64,000 bases of DNA from Allomuricauda sp. (GCF_028280385.1 NZ_JANQLX010000010.1:62001-126000), one strand, 5' to 3'; counted from the first letter of the stretch, positions 33,162 through 42,305 are shown. Program-made: numbers and translations. Notes: generated by a model from the sequence alone, not told the origin.

Positions 33162-33971
33162 ATGGACCTTAGTATTCTTGATCAATCGTATACCCTTAAC
33201 CAAGAACAACTCGATTTTTACAGGCAAAATGCCTTTATCAAAATCAAGGAAGTGCTGACCCCAGAGGTGGTTGCCCATTTTAATACCATCATTTCACAGA
33301 AAGTAGAGGAGCAGAACACGGAGTCTACCCCCTTAAAAGATCGTGACACCTATGGCAAGGCCTTTTTGCAGATCTTCAATCTATGGACCCTGGATGAGGG
33401 CATCAAGGCATTGGTTTGCAGCAAGCGATTGGCGCAATTGGCCGCGGATTTAATGGAGGTTGATGGTGTGCGGATGTACCATGACCAGGCCCTGTTCAAG
33501 GAAGGTGGCGGTGGGATTACCCCGTGGCACGCCGATCAGTACTATTGGCCGTTGTCCACAGATAGGGTCATTACCGTTTGGATTCCCTTGCAGGCCGTTC
33601 CTTCGGAAATGGGCCCCTTGGAGTTTGCCCCGGGCAGTCAAGATATTTTAACCGGCAGGGATTTGTCCATCAGTGATGAAAGCGAAAGCCTCATTGGGGA
33701 AAAACTACGGGTGAGCGATTGCCCTAAAATTTCCGAGCCCTTTGATGTTGGGGAAGTCAGTTTTCACTCCGGATGGATTTTTCACCGGGCCGGACCCAAT
33801 ACCACCGATCAGACCAGAAAAGTGATGACCTCCATTTATATGGACAAGGATATGTTACTGAAAAAACCGGAAAACGATGGCCAAATCAACGATTGGGAAA
33901 CCTGGTGCCCCGGGGTGGAAATCGGTAAGGTGATAGACTCCCACTTAAACCCCATCCTGTTTGAAGGGTAA
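33162..33971 (+). CDS. phytanoyl-CoA dioxygenase (PhyH) family oxygenase
   Basis: Fe(II)/2-oxoglutarate-dependent oxygenase, 269 residues, cytoplasmic. The iron facial triad is visible: His123 and Asp125 in TPWHADQYYWP and distal His208 in HSGWIFHRAGPN, with Arg220 as likely 2-oxoglutarate ligand. VITVWIPLQAVPSEMGPLEFAPGSQ is the standard double-stranded helix core. Substrate unknown; members hydroxylate lipids, amino acids, halogenated or secondary compounds. Monocistronic, ending in a bidirectional terminator. Confidence 0.9.
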   Translation: MDLSILDQSYTLNQEQLDFYRQNAFIKIKEVLTPEVVAHFNTIISQKVEEQNTESTPLKDRDTYGKAFLQIFNLWTLDEGIKALVCSKRLAQLAADLMEVDGVRMYHDQALFKEGGGGITPWHADQYYWPLSTDRVITVWIPLQAVPSEMGPLEFAPGSQDILTGRDLSISDESESLIGEKLRVSDCPKISEPFDVGEVSFHSGWIFHRAGPNTTDQTRKVMTSIYMDKDMLLKKPENDGQINDWETWCPGVEIGKVIDSHLNPILFEG

Positions 33972-33975
33972 ACAA

Positions 33976-34011
33976 AGAAAAACACCCGGACGAATGCCCG
34001 GGTGCCTTTTT
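33976..34011. terminator. bidirectional terminator between PhyH and repeat lipoprotein genes
   Basis: CACCCGG (33983-33989) and CCGGGTG (33998-34004) form a stem followed by TTTTT (34007-34011) on the plus strand and by TTTTT-rich sequence on the minus strand (33982-33976), serving both convergent genes. Confidence 0.9.
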
Positions 34012-34048
34012 GGAAACAAGTAAAGCAAATAATTTTCTTTTTCAAATA

Positions 34049-35788
34049 TCAGTTTCTTGTCACCATAATACTGTTGGAAAGTGCATAGAACCCTTCCAAA
34101 TCTGCAACGTTCTTGCCGGCTTCCAAACCTATAAGACCGTCTTCAAAGGTGGCATGCCAGATAAAGCATACCCCTGTTCCCGCTGCATCAAAATCTACAC
34201 CTTCCACAGCATCCAAACTTGGGGGAAGTCCCAAAATATTGTTGGAATCGTCCGTGATCACATAGGTTTGGTACGTTCCAGTAAGCCCAGAATCATCCAA
34301 GGTGATGCCGCTCACCATATCCGGGGTACCATCCACAGTAAAAGTGAAGGGACCACCAGAAAGTGTTCCGGCATTTAACCCGTTGCGCGTCACGGTAATG
34401 GAGTTGGACAACGCATAGAAGCCATCCAAGTCGGACACATTATAACCGGCCTCCAAGTTCACCAATCCTTCTTCGTAGGTAATATGCCAGATAAGACAAG
34501 TTCCAACGCCAGCAGCATCAAAATCCACGCCTTCCACAGCCTCAATGGTAGGTGGTAGACCTAAAATGTTGTTTTGATCATCAGTAATCACCCAACGTTG
34601 CTTGGAACCTGTCAATTCTGAGTCATCCAAAGTTATTCCGCTCACCATATCAGGAGTTCCATCTACAGTGATGGTATAGGGTCCGCCGCCAATGGTACCG
34701 GCATTCAAGCCATTTCTTGTAACCGTAATCCTATTGGAAAGGGCATAAGCTCCACTAAAATCATCAAGGTTCATCCCAGCTTCCAACCCGCTAAGGCCAT
34801 CCTCATAGGTTAAATGGTAAATAAAGCACTCACCAACGCCCGCTCCATCAAAATCAACACCTTCAACAGCCTCAATAGTAGGTGGCAATCCTAAAATATT
34901 ACGCTGATCATCCGTAATTACATAGGTTTGATTGCTTCCGGTCAATTCCGAATCGTCCAAAGTTATTCCGCTGACCATATCCGGGGTTCCGTCCACCAAA
35001 ATGGTAAAGGGACCTCCTGAAAGCGTACCTGCATTAAGCCCATTTCGGGTAACGGTAATCCTGTTGGAAAGAGCATAGGCTCCACTAAATCCATCAAGGT
35101 TCATCCCAGCTTCCAACCCGGTAAGGCCATCCTCATAGGTTAAATGGTAGATAAAACAAACACCCACGCCTGCTCCATCAAAGTTTACGCCTTCCAAGGC
35201 CTCCAGGGTTGGTGGAATTCCCAAAATGTTCCTTCCATCGTCAGTGATCACATAGGCCTGATTAGATCCGGTCAATTCCGAATCGTCCAAAGAGATTCCT
35301 GATACCATATCCGGGTTCCCATCCACCAAAAAGGTGAAAGGACCTCCTGAAAGTACCCCTGCATTAAGTCCGTTGCGGGTTACGGTGATGGCATTGGAAA
35401 GGTCGTGTTCCCCAACAAGGTTGTCCAAGTTGGTTCCTGGCTCCAAACCGGTCAAACCATCTTCGTATACCAAGTGGTAGATAAAGCACGATCCCACACC
35501 AGCGGCATCGAAATCCACCCCTTCCAAAGCGGTCAATGTGGGTGGAAGACCCAAAATATTCCGTGAGTCATCTGTAATGACATAGGTCCTGTTGCTACCT
35601 ACTACATTGGTAGCATCCAAAGTTACCCCGGTTATCATGTCCGGTGTTCCATCAACAGTGATGGTAAAAGGTCCGCCAGAGATGGTCCCTGCATCCAATA
35701 CGATGGGTTCATCGTCAGATTCATTGCTACATCCTACAGCTAGCACTGCGATGCCCAATAATATCCATAATGATTTTAAGTTGCTCAT
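34049..35788 (-). CDS. lipoprotein with five tandem 110-residue repeats
   Basis: 579 residues, not recognised as a named family. ATG 35788 gives the lipoprotein signal MSNLKSLWILLGIAVLAVG-Cys20; an upstream in-frame start at 35833 is unlikely. The mature part is five tandem units of exactly 110 residues (330 bp; the GCAT..AA segment recurs at 34371, 34701, 35031, 35361 and 35691). Each unit runs GxxSGGPFTxxVDGTPDMVSGITLDD, YVITDD..NILGLPPT, EGVDFDxAGVGxCFIYH, YEDGLxGLEAGxNL, ALSNxITVTRNGLNAG, so each has one Cys and one His in C-[FL]-I-[YW]-H. Beta-rich, presumably surface-exposed. Unit-to-unit similarity suggests recent amplification. Confidence 0.88.
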   Translation of the reverse strand: MSNLKSLWILLGIAVLAVGCSNESDDEPIVLDAGTISGGPFTITVDGTPDMITGVTLDATNVVGSNRTYVITDDSRNILGLPPTLTALEGVDFDAAGVGSCFIYHLVYEDGLTGLEPGTNLDNLVGEHDLSNAITVTRNGLNAGVLSGGPFTFLVDGNPDMVSGISLDDSELTGSNQAYVITDDGRNILGIPPTLEALEGVNFDGAGVGVCFIYHLTYEDGLTGLEAGMNLDGFSGAYALSNRITVTRNGLNAGTLSGGPFTILVDGTPDMVSGITLDDSELTGSNQTYVITDDQRNILGLPPTIEAVEGVDFDGAGVGECFIYHLTYEDGLSGLEAGMNLDDFSGAYALSNRITVTRNGLNAGTIGGGPYTITVDGTPDMVSGITLDDSELTGSKQRWVITDDQNNILGLPPTIEAVEGVDFDAAGVGTCLIWHITYEEGLVNLEAGYNVSDLDGFYALSNSITVTRNGLNAGTLSGGPFTFTVDGTPDMVSGITLDDSGLTGTYQTYVITDDSNNILGLPPSLDAVEGVDFDAAGTGVCFIWHATFEDGLIGLEAGKNVADLEGFYALSNSIMVTRN

Positions 35789-35950
35789 TTTGTGTGTTTT
35801 TTTATTTGCAACACAAAAGAAGCCGCCAATCATTGCAGAAGTATCACATAAAATTAAAGATTGTTTATTTATTGATTTTCAGAAGGTTACATAAATAAAT
35901 CGCAAAAACTGTAAAGAATGGGGCCAAAAACGGACTTTTTAAGGGTATTG

Positions 35951-36012
35951 CGTGATAAGTTTTTAACACCATGGTGAACTTTTCGTGATACTTTACCCAT
36001 TAATTCGTGATA
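35951..36012 (+). promoter_or_regulatory. helically phased CGTGATA direct repeats
   Basis: CGTGATA occurs exactly at 35951, 35984 and 36006, and a degenerate GGTGAAC at 35973; all start on an 11-bp register (offsets 0, 22, 33, 55). They sit just before and up to the start of the response-regulator gene, as expected for half-sites of an OmpR-type regulator acting on its own promoter. Confidence 0.5.
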
Positions 36013-36014
36013 TC

Positions 36015-36740
36015 ATGAAAAATGTGCTCATCGTTGAGGATGATCTGGAGATTGTCCGTTTGCTGGAAATCCACCTGAAAGACCTTGGTTGTTCCGTAAC
36101 CACCGCCACTAGGGGCGATATTGGTCTTCACAAGGCCCTCAACGAATCTCCGGACCTTATTATATTGGATGTGATGCTGCCAGAAATGGACGGTATTGAA
36201 ATCTGCCAAAAAATCCGGGCGAACAATATTACTACCCCAATTATGATGCTTACGGCGCGGTCCGAGGAAATTGACAAGGTGCTGGGACTGGAGGTTGGCG
36301 CAGACGACTACTTGACAAAACCTTTCAGCGTACGAGAATTCATAGCTAGGGTAAAGGCCATTTTCAGAAGACAAAAAATGGACGTTGTGGAAACTGCTGG
36401 CGGTAAAAATGCCAAACTCATGCAGTTCGATATCCTATCCATAGACATAGACCTTCGCAAGGTCCTCCTGGATGGGAAGAAAATTGAACTTTCGCCCAAG
36501 GAGTTTGAACTGTTGGTATTATTGTCGTCCAATCCGGGAAAGAGCTACGACCGGGGCAAGCTGCTGAACATGATCTGGGGTTACGATTTTAAAGGTTACG
36601 AACATACCGTGAATTCACATATCAACAGGTTGCGCTCCAAAATAGAACCCGATATGAGTAATCCGAAGTTCATTCTTACCACCTGGGGCGTGGGTTACAA
36701 ATTCAACGAAGAACTCCTAGAGGCCCAAACCAAACACTGA
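36015..36740 (+). CDS. OmpR/PhoB family response regulator
   Basis: 241 residues. Receiver domain 1-120 with phospho-acceptor Asp52 (LIILDVMLPEMDG), Asp9/Asp10 acidic pocket, Thr in MMLTARSEE and Lys in YLTKPFSVREF. Trans_reg_C winged helix at about 140-235 (IELSPKEFELLVLLSSNPGKSYDRGKLL, YEHTVNSHINRLRSKIE, FILTTWGVGYKF). ATG 36015 fits the family; an in-frame codon 30 bases upstream is rejected. The sensor kinase gene follows after 2 bases. Likely autoregulated through the phased repeats upstream. Confidence 0.96.
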   Translation: MKNVLIVEDDLEIVRLLEIHLKDLGCSVTTATRGDIGLHKALNESPDLIILDVMLPEMDGIEICQKIRANNITTPIMMLTARSEEIDKVLGLEVGADDYLTKPFSVREFIARVKAIFRRQKMDVVETAGGKNAKLMQFDILSIDIDLRKVLLDGKKIELSPKEFELLVLLSSNPGKSYDRGKLLNMIWGYDFKGYEHTVNSHINRLRSKIEPDMSNPKFILTTWGVGYKFNEELLEAQTKH

Positions 36741-36742
36741 CC

Positions 36743-38236
36743 ATGAAAAACAATATACTATCCGTTCGTTTTATCCTAAAATTGACCATTTCCTTCTTGG
36801 CAATTTTGCTGTTGGCCGGAATTGGATATACCATTACTTCCATCTATCTATCCAACAAATATTTTTACGAGACCACCCAAAGGTTGCATGCCAATTTGGC
36901 CCAGGACCTTATAGAGGAAAAATTTAGGGACACCCAACCGTTCGACTCCATCGGGAATGTAAACAAAGCCCTCTTTGGGGATATAATGCACGATATGATG
37001 GCGGTAAATCGTGCCATAGAGGTGTATTTACTGGATATGGAGGGAAAGGTTCGATACTCGGTGGTCCTGGACCATGACGCTCCTGAAACCAAGGAAAAAA
37101 GAGTGGACCTGGTGCCAATCCGAAAATTCATTTCGGAATCTGGAAGCAACTATGTTTTGGGAGACGACCCCAAGGACCTTTCCAAACAGACCATTTTTTC
37201 AGCGGCCCAGTTTAATAAGGATGGGCATGAAGGTTTTATCTATATCATCTTGGCCGGGGAAGATTTCTTGGCCACGCGCAGCGACCTTTTTAATAGTTAC
37301 TTTATGCGCCTGGGCCTGGGAGGTTCCCTATTGACGCTCATTTTTGCCACCCTTTTGGGTGTTTTGGCCATTTGGTACCTCACCCGCAGTCTTCGGAAGA
37401 TCATTTATGCCGCCAAGCGCTTTCAACAGGGTGATTTGGAGTACCGGATTGAAAATGCTGAAAAGACCGATTTGTCCAATGTGGCCACTACGTATAACAG
37501 TATGGCCGACACTATTTTGTCCGATATAGAAAAGATTAAATCCGTGGAACAGTTGCGACAAGAACTTATCGCCAATATTTCCCACGACCTTAGAACACCA
37601 CTATCCATTATACAGGGCTATATAGAAACGTTGCACATGAAGGATGCTGAACTTTCCCCAGAAGAACGGGCAGAGTACCTAAAAATAGTGACCAAAAGCA
37701 GCGAGCGACTTTCCAAATTGGTCTCCCAACTCTTTGAGTACTCCAAACTGGAGGCCAACCAGATCCAGCCGGAAAAAGAACCGTTCTTGATCAGTGAGCT
37801 GGCCAACGACATCCATCGAAACTATTCCTTACTGGCCGAACAGAAGAACATTGACCTGCAACTGTCCATGGCAGACAATATTCCCTTGGTTTTTGCCGAT
37901 ATCTCCCTGGTGGAGCGTGCCATCCAGAATTTGATGGACAATGCCCTTAAGTTCACCCCTGAGGGCGGCAATGTGACGGTGAAGATAGAATCTTTGGACG
38001 CCCATGTGGAAGTCACCATCAAAGATTCCGGACCCGGAATCAAAAAAGATAACCAAGCCCTTATTTTTGAACGCTACCGCCAAACCAAAACCGGGCAGCA
38101 GAAAGAAGGTACAGGTTTGGGACTTGCCATTGTAAAGAAAATCATGGAAATCCACGACAGCAGTATTCAGGTATTTAGCAAGCCCAATGAGGGAACTTCA
38201 TTCCGTTTTAGCCTCCCCGTCTACCCGGTGGCCTAA
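36743..38236 (+). CDS. sensor histidine kinase with HAMP domain
   Basis: 497 residues, inner membrane. TM1 at about 10-32 and TM2 at about 184-207 flank a periplasmic sensor region with no domain I recognise; then HAMP (LTRSLRKIIYAAKRFQQGDLEYRIENAEKTDLSNVATTYN in part), HisKA with phospho-acceptor His281 (NISHDLRTPLSII) and HATPase_c with N box NLMDNALKF, G1 DSGPGIK, F box FERYRQTKTG and G2 GTGLGLAIVKK. Partner of the regulator immediately upstream. The signal is unknown. The egtB operon starts 36 bases downstream and may be a target or only a neighbour. Confidence 0.95.
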   Translation: MKNNILSVRFILKLTISFLAILLLAGIGYTITSIYLSNKYFYETTQRLHANLAQDLIEEKFRDTQPFDSIGNVNKALFGDIMHDMMAVNRAIEVYLLDMEGKVRYSVVLDHDAPETKEKRVDLVPIRKFISESGSNYVLGDDPKDLSKQTIFSAAQFNKDGHEGFIYIILAGEDFLATRSDLFNSYFMRLGLGGSLLTLIFATLLGVLAIWYLTRSLRKIIYAAKRFQQGDLEYRIENAEKTDLSNVATTYNSMADTILSDIEKIKSVEQLRQELIANISHDLRTPLSIIQGYIETLHMKDAELSPEERAEYLKIVTKSSERLSKLVSQLFEYSKLEANQIQPEKEPFLISELANDIHRNYSLLAEQKNIDLQLSMADNIPLVFADISLVERAIQNLMDNALKFTPEGGNVTVKIESLDAHVEVTIKDSGPGIKKDNQALIFERYRQTKTGQQKEGTGLGLAIVKKIMEIHDSSIQVFSKPNEGTSFRFSLPVYPVA

Positions 38237-38272
38237 GCTAATTATCGCTATCTTTAAGTAGAAAAGTTGTTT

Positions 38273-39433
38273 ATGATCCTTACAGATTCCCTTCTGGATT
38301 TCTTTTTGGAAACCCGAAAAACTTCCGAATCCATTTGCGAACCCCTTGAAATTGAAGATTATGTGGTTCAACCCGTGGTGGATGTGAGTCCCCCAAAATG
38401 GCATTTGGGACATACCACTTGGTTCTTTGAGGAGTTTATCCTTAAACCGCATGCGAAAAACTACACGGAATTTAATCCAGATTTTTCCTTTGTCTTTAAC
38501 AGCTACTACGAAACTGTTGGTAAACGGGTGGTACGCTCAGATAGGGGAAACTTATCCAGGCCATCCGTAAAAAAGGTGTATGAATACCGTCATTATGTAA
38601 CTGAACATATCCAAAAGCTCTTTGTATCACCCCAAAGTGAAGCGTTGAATACATTGCTGGAGATAGGTATCCACCACGAAAAACAACATCAGGAGCTTTT
38701 GTTGACAGATATCAAGTACATTTTGGGAAACAACCCACTGTTGCCAGCCTATTCTGAATCATTTAAAGATCACCCTGTGGAATTACATGAACAGGATTGG
38801 ATTTCCGTGGAAGAGGGCATTTATGAAATTGGACACCAATCGGAATCATTCTGTTACGACAATGAACTGGGCCGGCATAAAGTATACCTACAGCCGTATG
38901 ATATTTCCAACAAGTTGGTCACCAATGGCGAGTTCATGGCATTTATGGAATCTGGGGCATACCAGCGCTTTGACCTGTGGCATGCCGAGGGTTGGGATTG
39001 GGTGAACCAAAACCATATAAAGTCTCCCTTGTACTGGCACCAAATTGATGGAGAATGGTGGCATTACACCTCCACGGGACTCAAAAAAGTGGACAAGACC
39101 GCCCCTGTAACGCATATTTCATATTATGAAGCCTTTGCCTATGCCCAATGGAAAGGCCATAGGCTACCCACCGAGTTTGAATGGGAAGCCGCGCAAGGAT
39201 ATTTTCCGTGGGGAAAACGATGGGAATGGACCGAAAGTGCCTACCTCCCCTATCCAAAGTATCAAAAAGCGGATGGTGCCCTAGGCGAGTACAACGGTAA
39301 ATTTATGGTGAACCAAAAAGTGCTGCGAGGAGGTTCCGTGGCCACTCCCGATAAACATACCCGACCCACGTATCGCAATTTTTTCCACCCCAACTTAAGA
39401 TGGCAGTTCACTGGTTTAAGGTTGGCCAAATGA
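38273..39433 (+). CDS. egtB: EgtB-type sulfoxide synthase (ergothioneine biosynthesis)
   Basis: Non-heme iron enzyme joining a thiol donor to the imidazole of trimethyl-histidine with O2; 386 residues from ATG 38273. N-terminal DinB-type domain provides iron ligands: His47 in PKWHLGHTTWFFEE and His135/His139 in HHEKQHQEL. The C-terminal FGE-sulfatase domain (about 165-386: EEGIYEIGH..FCYDNELGRHKVYLQPYDIS, HRLPTEFEWEAAQ, LRGGSVATPDKHTRPTYRNFFHP, RWQFTGLRLAK) matches the family. No egtA or egtC is next to it, so the donor could be cysteine rather than gamma-glutamylcysteine. Followed by egtD after 16 bases. Confidence 0.92.
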   Translation: MILTDSLLDFFLETRKTSESICEPLEIEDYVVQPVVDVSPPKWHLGHTTWFFEEFILKPHAKNYTEFNPDFSFVFNSYYETVGKRVVRSDRGNLSRPSVKKVYEYRHYVTEHIQKLFVSPQSEALNTLLEIGIHHEKQHQELLLTDIKYILGNNPLLPAYSESFKDHPVELHEQDWISVEEGIYEIGHQSESFCYDNELGRHKVYLQPYDISNKLVTNGEFMAFMESGAYQRFDLWHAEGWDWVNQNHIKSPLYWHQIDGEWWHYTSTGLKKVDKTAPVTHISYYEAFAYAQWKGHRLPTEFEWEAAQGYFPWGKRWEWTESAYLPYPKYQKADGALGEYNGKFMVNQKVLRGGSVATPDKHTRPTYRNFFHPNLRWQFTGLRLAK

Positions 39434-39449
39434 TCACGACAAAGGGCTT

Positions 39450-40418
39450 ATGCAAAATAACCGCACCATGAAATTTACCTCGGCTTTTGAGCAAGAGGTA
39501 TTTGAGGGATTGACTTCCTATCCAAAACATCTTTCCTCAAAATATTTTTACGATGAGATAGGCGATAAACTTTTCCAGGATATCATGGCCATGCCTGAAT
39601 ATTACCTGACGGACATTGAATATGCCATTTTGGAGCAAAACAAGGCCAAAATAGCAGCATTGTTCTCCGAAAACAATCGAGAATTTAGCTTGTTTGAACT
39701 TGGGGCCGGGGATGGAAAAAAAACCAAAATTCTGTTGCGCCATCTTGTGGAGGCACAGATTCCTTTTGATTACAGACCCATTGACATCAGCCAAAATGCC
39801 CTAGATCAGCTGGAGGAATCCATCAAACTGGAAATTCCGAAAGTAGAGGTAAATCCTTTGCAGGGCACTTATTTTGAAACTTTGCGGGATATCCACAAAG
39901 TAAACGGCAAAAAGAAGGTCATTTTGTTTTTGGGCTCCAACATTGGAAACTTGCTCCATGAGCAAGCTGTGGAGTTTTTGGGCAACTTAAAAGATTCCCT
40001 GAATGATGGAGATCTGGTGCTAATGGGATTTGACCAAAAAAAGAATCCGCAGACCGTGTTGGACGCCTATAATGACGCCACTGGAATCACCGCGGCCTTC
40101 AACAAGAACATTTTGGCCCGAATCAACAGGGAACTGGGAGGGAATTTTAACCTCGACCAATTTTTGCATTGGGAGGTTTATGATCCAGAGACCGGTACGG
40201 CCAAGAGTTTTTTGGTTGCCAAGGAAGCACAAGAGGTCACTATTGAAAGTTTAGGGCTTCAAATACGTCTTAATCGTTGGGAAACCATACACACGGAAAT
40301 TTCCCAAAAATATGATGATGCTGTGGTGGAATGGCTCGCGGAGCGATCGGGGCTGAAAATTGTAGAGGAATTTACAGACGACCAACAGCTTTACAAAAAT
40401 TACATTTTTAAGAAGTAA
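39450..40418 (+). CDS. egtD: L-histidine N-alpha-methyltransferase
   Basis: SAM-dependent enzyme that trimethylates histidine to hercynine, the first step to ergothioneine; 322 residues (316 if ATG 39468 is used). Shows SSKYFYDEIGDKLFQDIMAMPEYYLTDIEYAIL, the SAM-binding ELGAGDGKKTKILL, RPIDISQNAL, VILFLGSNIGNLLHEQA and a C-terminal DUF2260-type part with FNKNILARINRELGGNF. Sits between egtB and a DUF427 gene in one operon. The link with the SAM-controlled genes at 0-4.6 kb is only metabolic. Confidence 0.95.
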   Translation: MQNNRTMKFTSAFEQEVFEGLTSYPKHLSSKYFYDEIGDKLFQDIMAMPEYYLTDIEYAILEQNKAKIAALFSENNREFSLFELGAGDGKKTKILLRHLVEAQIPFDYRPIDISQNALDQLEESIKLEIPKVEVNPLQGTYFETLRDIHKVNGKKKVILFLGSNIGNLLHEQAVEFLGNLKDSLNDGDLVLMGFDQKKNPQTVLDAYNDATGITAAFNKNILARINRELGGNFNLDQFLHWEVYDPETGTAKSFLVAKEAQEVTIESLGLQIRLNRWETIHTEISQKYDDAVVEWLAERSGLKIVEEFTDDQQLYKNYIFKK

Positions 40419-40422
40419 GCCC

Positions 40423-40704
40423 ATGAAAGCTATTTGGAACAACAAGGTAATAGCGGAAAGCAATGAAACAGTTGTGATAGAAAACAACCATTATTTTCCT
40501 GCGGAGAGCATAAAAAAAGAATATTTTAAGGCCAGTGATACCCATACCACCTGCCCTTGGAAAGGGGTGGCCTCCTATTACACCTTGGAAGTGGACGGCA
40601 AGCAAAATCCGGATGCGGCTTGGTTTTATCCTGAAGTCAGCGAACTGGCCAAGACCATCAAAGGACATGTTGCCTTTTGGAAAGGGGTATCTGTAGTGGA
40701 ATAG
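40423..40704 (+). CDS. DUF427 family protein
   Basis: 93 residues, single DUF427 domain: MKAIWNNKVIAESNETVVIENNHYFP, TTCPWKGVASYYTLEVDGK, DAAWFYPEVSELAKTIKGHVAFWKGV. It starts 4 bases after egtD and ends in a strong terminator, so it belongs to the egt operon. Function of DUF427 is not established; the repeated coupling suggested here with ergothioneine genes would be worth a comparative look. Confidence 0.92.
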   Translation: MKAIWNNKVIAESNETVVIENNHYFPAESIKKEYFKASDTHTTCPWKGVASYYTLEVDGKQNPDAAWFYPEVSELAKTIKGHVAFWKGVSVVE

Positions 40705-40731
40705 CCCCTAAAAAAGATATACAATAAGACA

Positions 40732-40767
40732 AGGGGCAAGACATTGTCTTGCCCCTGGCTTTTTTTA
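40732..40767 (+). terminator. intrinsic terminator of the egtB-egtD-DUF427 operon
   Basis: AGGGGCAAGAC (40732-40742) and GTCTTGCCCCT (40746-40756) form an 11-bp perfect stem with a 3-base loop, followed by TTTTTTT at 40760-40766. Confidence 0.95.
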
Positions 40768-41064
40768 TTAAAGTTCTAGAACAGCGTTTTCTGTTCCGGC
40801 ATAATCATTCCATTGGTAACGATCGGCCTCATTGTCGTTGATGTATGCTCCATCAACCAAATACCTAAACTCATAAGAGTTTTCCTTTGGAAGGTCAAAA
40901 GTTCCTTTGAACGTTCCGTTTTTCAGTTTCTTCAAAGTGCTCCCTTTTGGGTTCCAATTATTGAAATCTCCAACAACGGCCACTTTCTTTGCTTCTTCTG
41001 CGGGCACGGTAAATGTAACTTTACATACCGGCTTGCTCTTTAAATATTGTTTCTTAATTGCCAT
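40768..41064 (-). CDS. isoamylase early-set / CBM48-like small protein
   Basis: 98 residues: a single beta-sandwich of the E-set/AMPK glycogen-binding type (CKVTFTVPAEEAKKVAVVGDFNNWNP, GTFKGTFDLPKENSYEFRYLVDG, NDNEADRYQWNDY). GDFNNWNP and the YEFRYLVDG strand are the diagnostic parts. Small free-standing members occur widely in Bacteroidota; ligand probably an alpha-glucan, not shown. Basic N-terminus (AIKKQYLKSK), no signal. Confidence 0.9.
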   Translation of the reverse strand: MAIKKQYLKSKPVCKVTFTVPAEEAKKVAVVGDFNNWNPKGSTLKKLKNGTFKGTFDLPKENSYEFRYLVDGAYINDNEADRYQWNDYAGTENAVLEL

Positions 41065-41225
41065 GGTACTTTAATTTTCTTTTAAAAACAAAGCAAAACA
41101 ATAGATAAAACGGTTTACGTACAATAACTTAAAACCGATTTATCAAATTGGTAAAATGCTCCTAACAATAGGATTACTTTCGCAAAATTAGGGTTTGAAT
41201 ATTCACAAAATATGATATTGGTCAA

Positions 41226-42305
41226 CTAGGATTTTAAAATATCCACAATCGCATCCACCTCATTTTCTGTGTTATAGAAGTGAAAACTAAGTCGTATTCC
41301 TTCTCCCCGGAGCACGCAGACCACATCATTTTGAATAAGTTTATCAAAAACGGACTGCCCTCCCTTGATATTAAAAATAGTGCTATGATCATTTCGTTTG
41401 ACCACGGTTTCTTCCAATAAGCCCAAAGCGGTAAATTCCCGTTTGGCTTTTTGGGACAGTAGTTGCAATTGGTTCCCAATGCTGTCCCTACCTATGCTTT
41501 CCAGGAATTCCAAGGAAAATTGCAAGCTTCCAAAATTTATGGAGGACAAATGCCCTGGTTCCAAGCGCTTGCAAAAAGGTGCATTTTCAAAGCTATCGCC
41601 CATCCTATCCACCGTCCAATTGCCCACGGCCTTTAGGTCAAAACGTTCAGTGGCGCCTTCGTTTACCAAAAAGAATCCATTGCCATATCCGGCCAACAGC
41701 CATTTGTAGGCGCTTGCACCTAATATATCAATGCCAGATACACTAAAATCGAATCGCTCTGTACCACAAAATTGGGTGCCGTCTACGATAATAAGTACAT
41801 CGGGATGTTCTTCCTTGACCTTTTTCAGGAAATCCAGGTCCATTTTCACCCCACTGATCCATTGAACAAGGCTCAGGGCCAATACGTCATAGGTTCCTTT
41901 GCGAAGTCGTTCAAAAATGTTCTCTTCCAAGTTCTGGTCTATTTTTACATAATCCCGTTCAAAGTTTCTCGACTCAAAAGGCCAGTTCAATGAAGGATAA
42001 TCGTTTTGGACCAGCAAAACTTTTGAGGTTTTTGGCAAACCTTCCAGCAAAAGATTGAGTCCCAAGGTAAAATTGGGCACTAAGGCCACATGTGAGGAAT
42101 CGCACCCAAAAAATTGGCCCACCGTACTTCTCACCCCAGACATTTTATCATACCACTTTTGCTTCATATGGCTACCCCCGATCAAATAATCCAAATCGTT
42201 TTCTTGGCGCCATTCCATGAGGTCCTCATAAAGTAGGCCCGTGGCGGCGGTATTTGCATAAATACACTGCTGAAGTACCGGAAACTTTTTTCTCAGGTTT
42301 TGCAT
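41226..42305 (-). CDS. class V aminotransferase family protein
   Basis: PLP-dependent enzyme of the cysteine desulfurase/selenocysteine lyase-like group, 359 residues from ATG 42305 (a longer in-frame extension to 42464 overlaps the divergent gene and is rejected). It begins RKKFPVLQQCIYANTAATG; PLP contacts appear as HVALVPNFTLGLNLLL, VDGTQFCGTERFDFS (Asp with the ring nitrogen) and the Schiff-base Lys in GASAYKWLLAGYGNGFF. Substrate unassigned. Divergent from the 2TM-protein gene 54 bases away. Confidence 0.88.
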   Translation of the reverse strand: MQNLRKKFPVLQQCIYANTAATGLLYEDLMEWRQENDLDYLIGGSHMKQKWYDKMSGVRSTVGQFFGCDSSHVALVPNFTLGLNLLLEGLPKTSKVLLVQNDYPSLNWPFESRNFERDYVKIDQNLEENIFERLRKGTYDVLALSLVQWISGVKMDLDFLKKVKEEHPDVLIIVDGTQFCGTERFDFSVSGIDILGASAYKWLLAGYGNGFFLVNEGATERFDLKAVGNWTVDRMGDSFENAPFCKRLEPGHLSSINFGSLQFSLEFLESIGRDSIGNQLQLLSQKAKREFTALGLLEETVVKRNDHSTIFNIKGGQSVFDKLIQNDVVCVLRGEGIRLSFHFYNTENEVDAIVDILKS

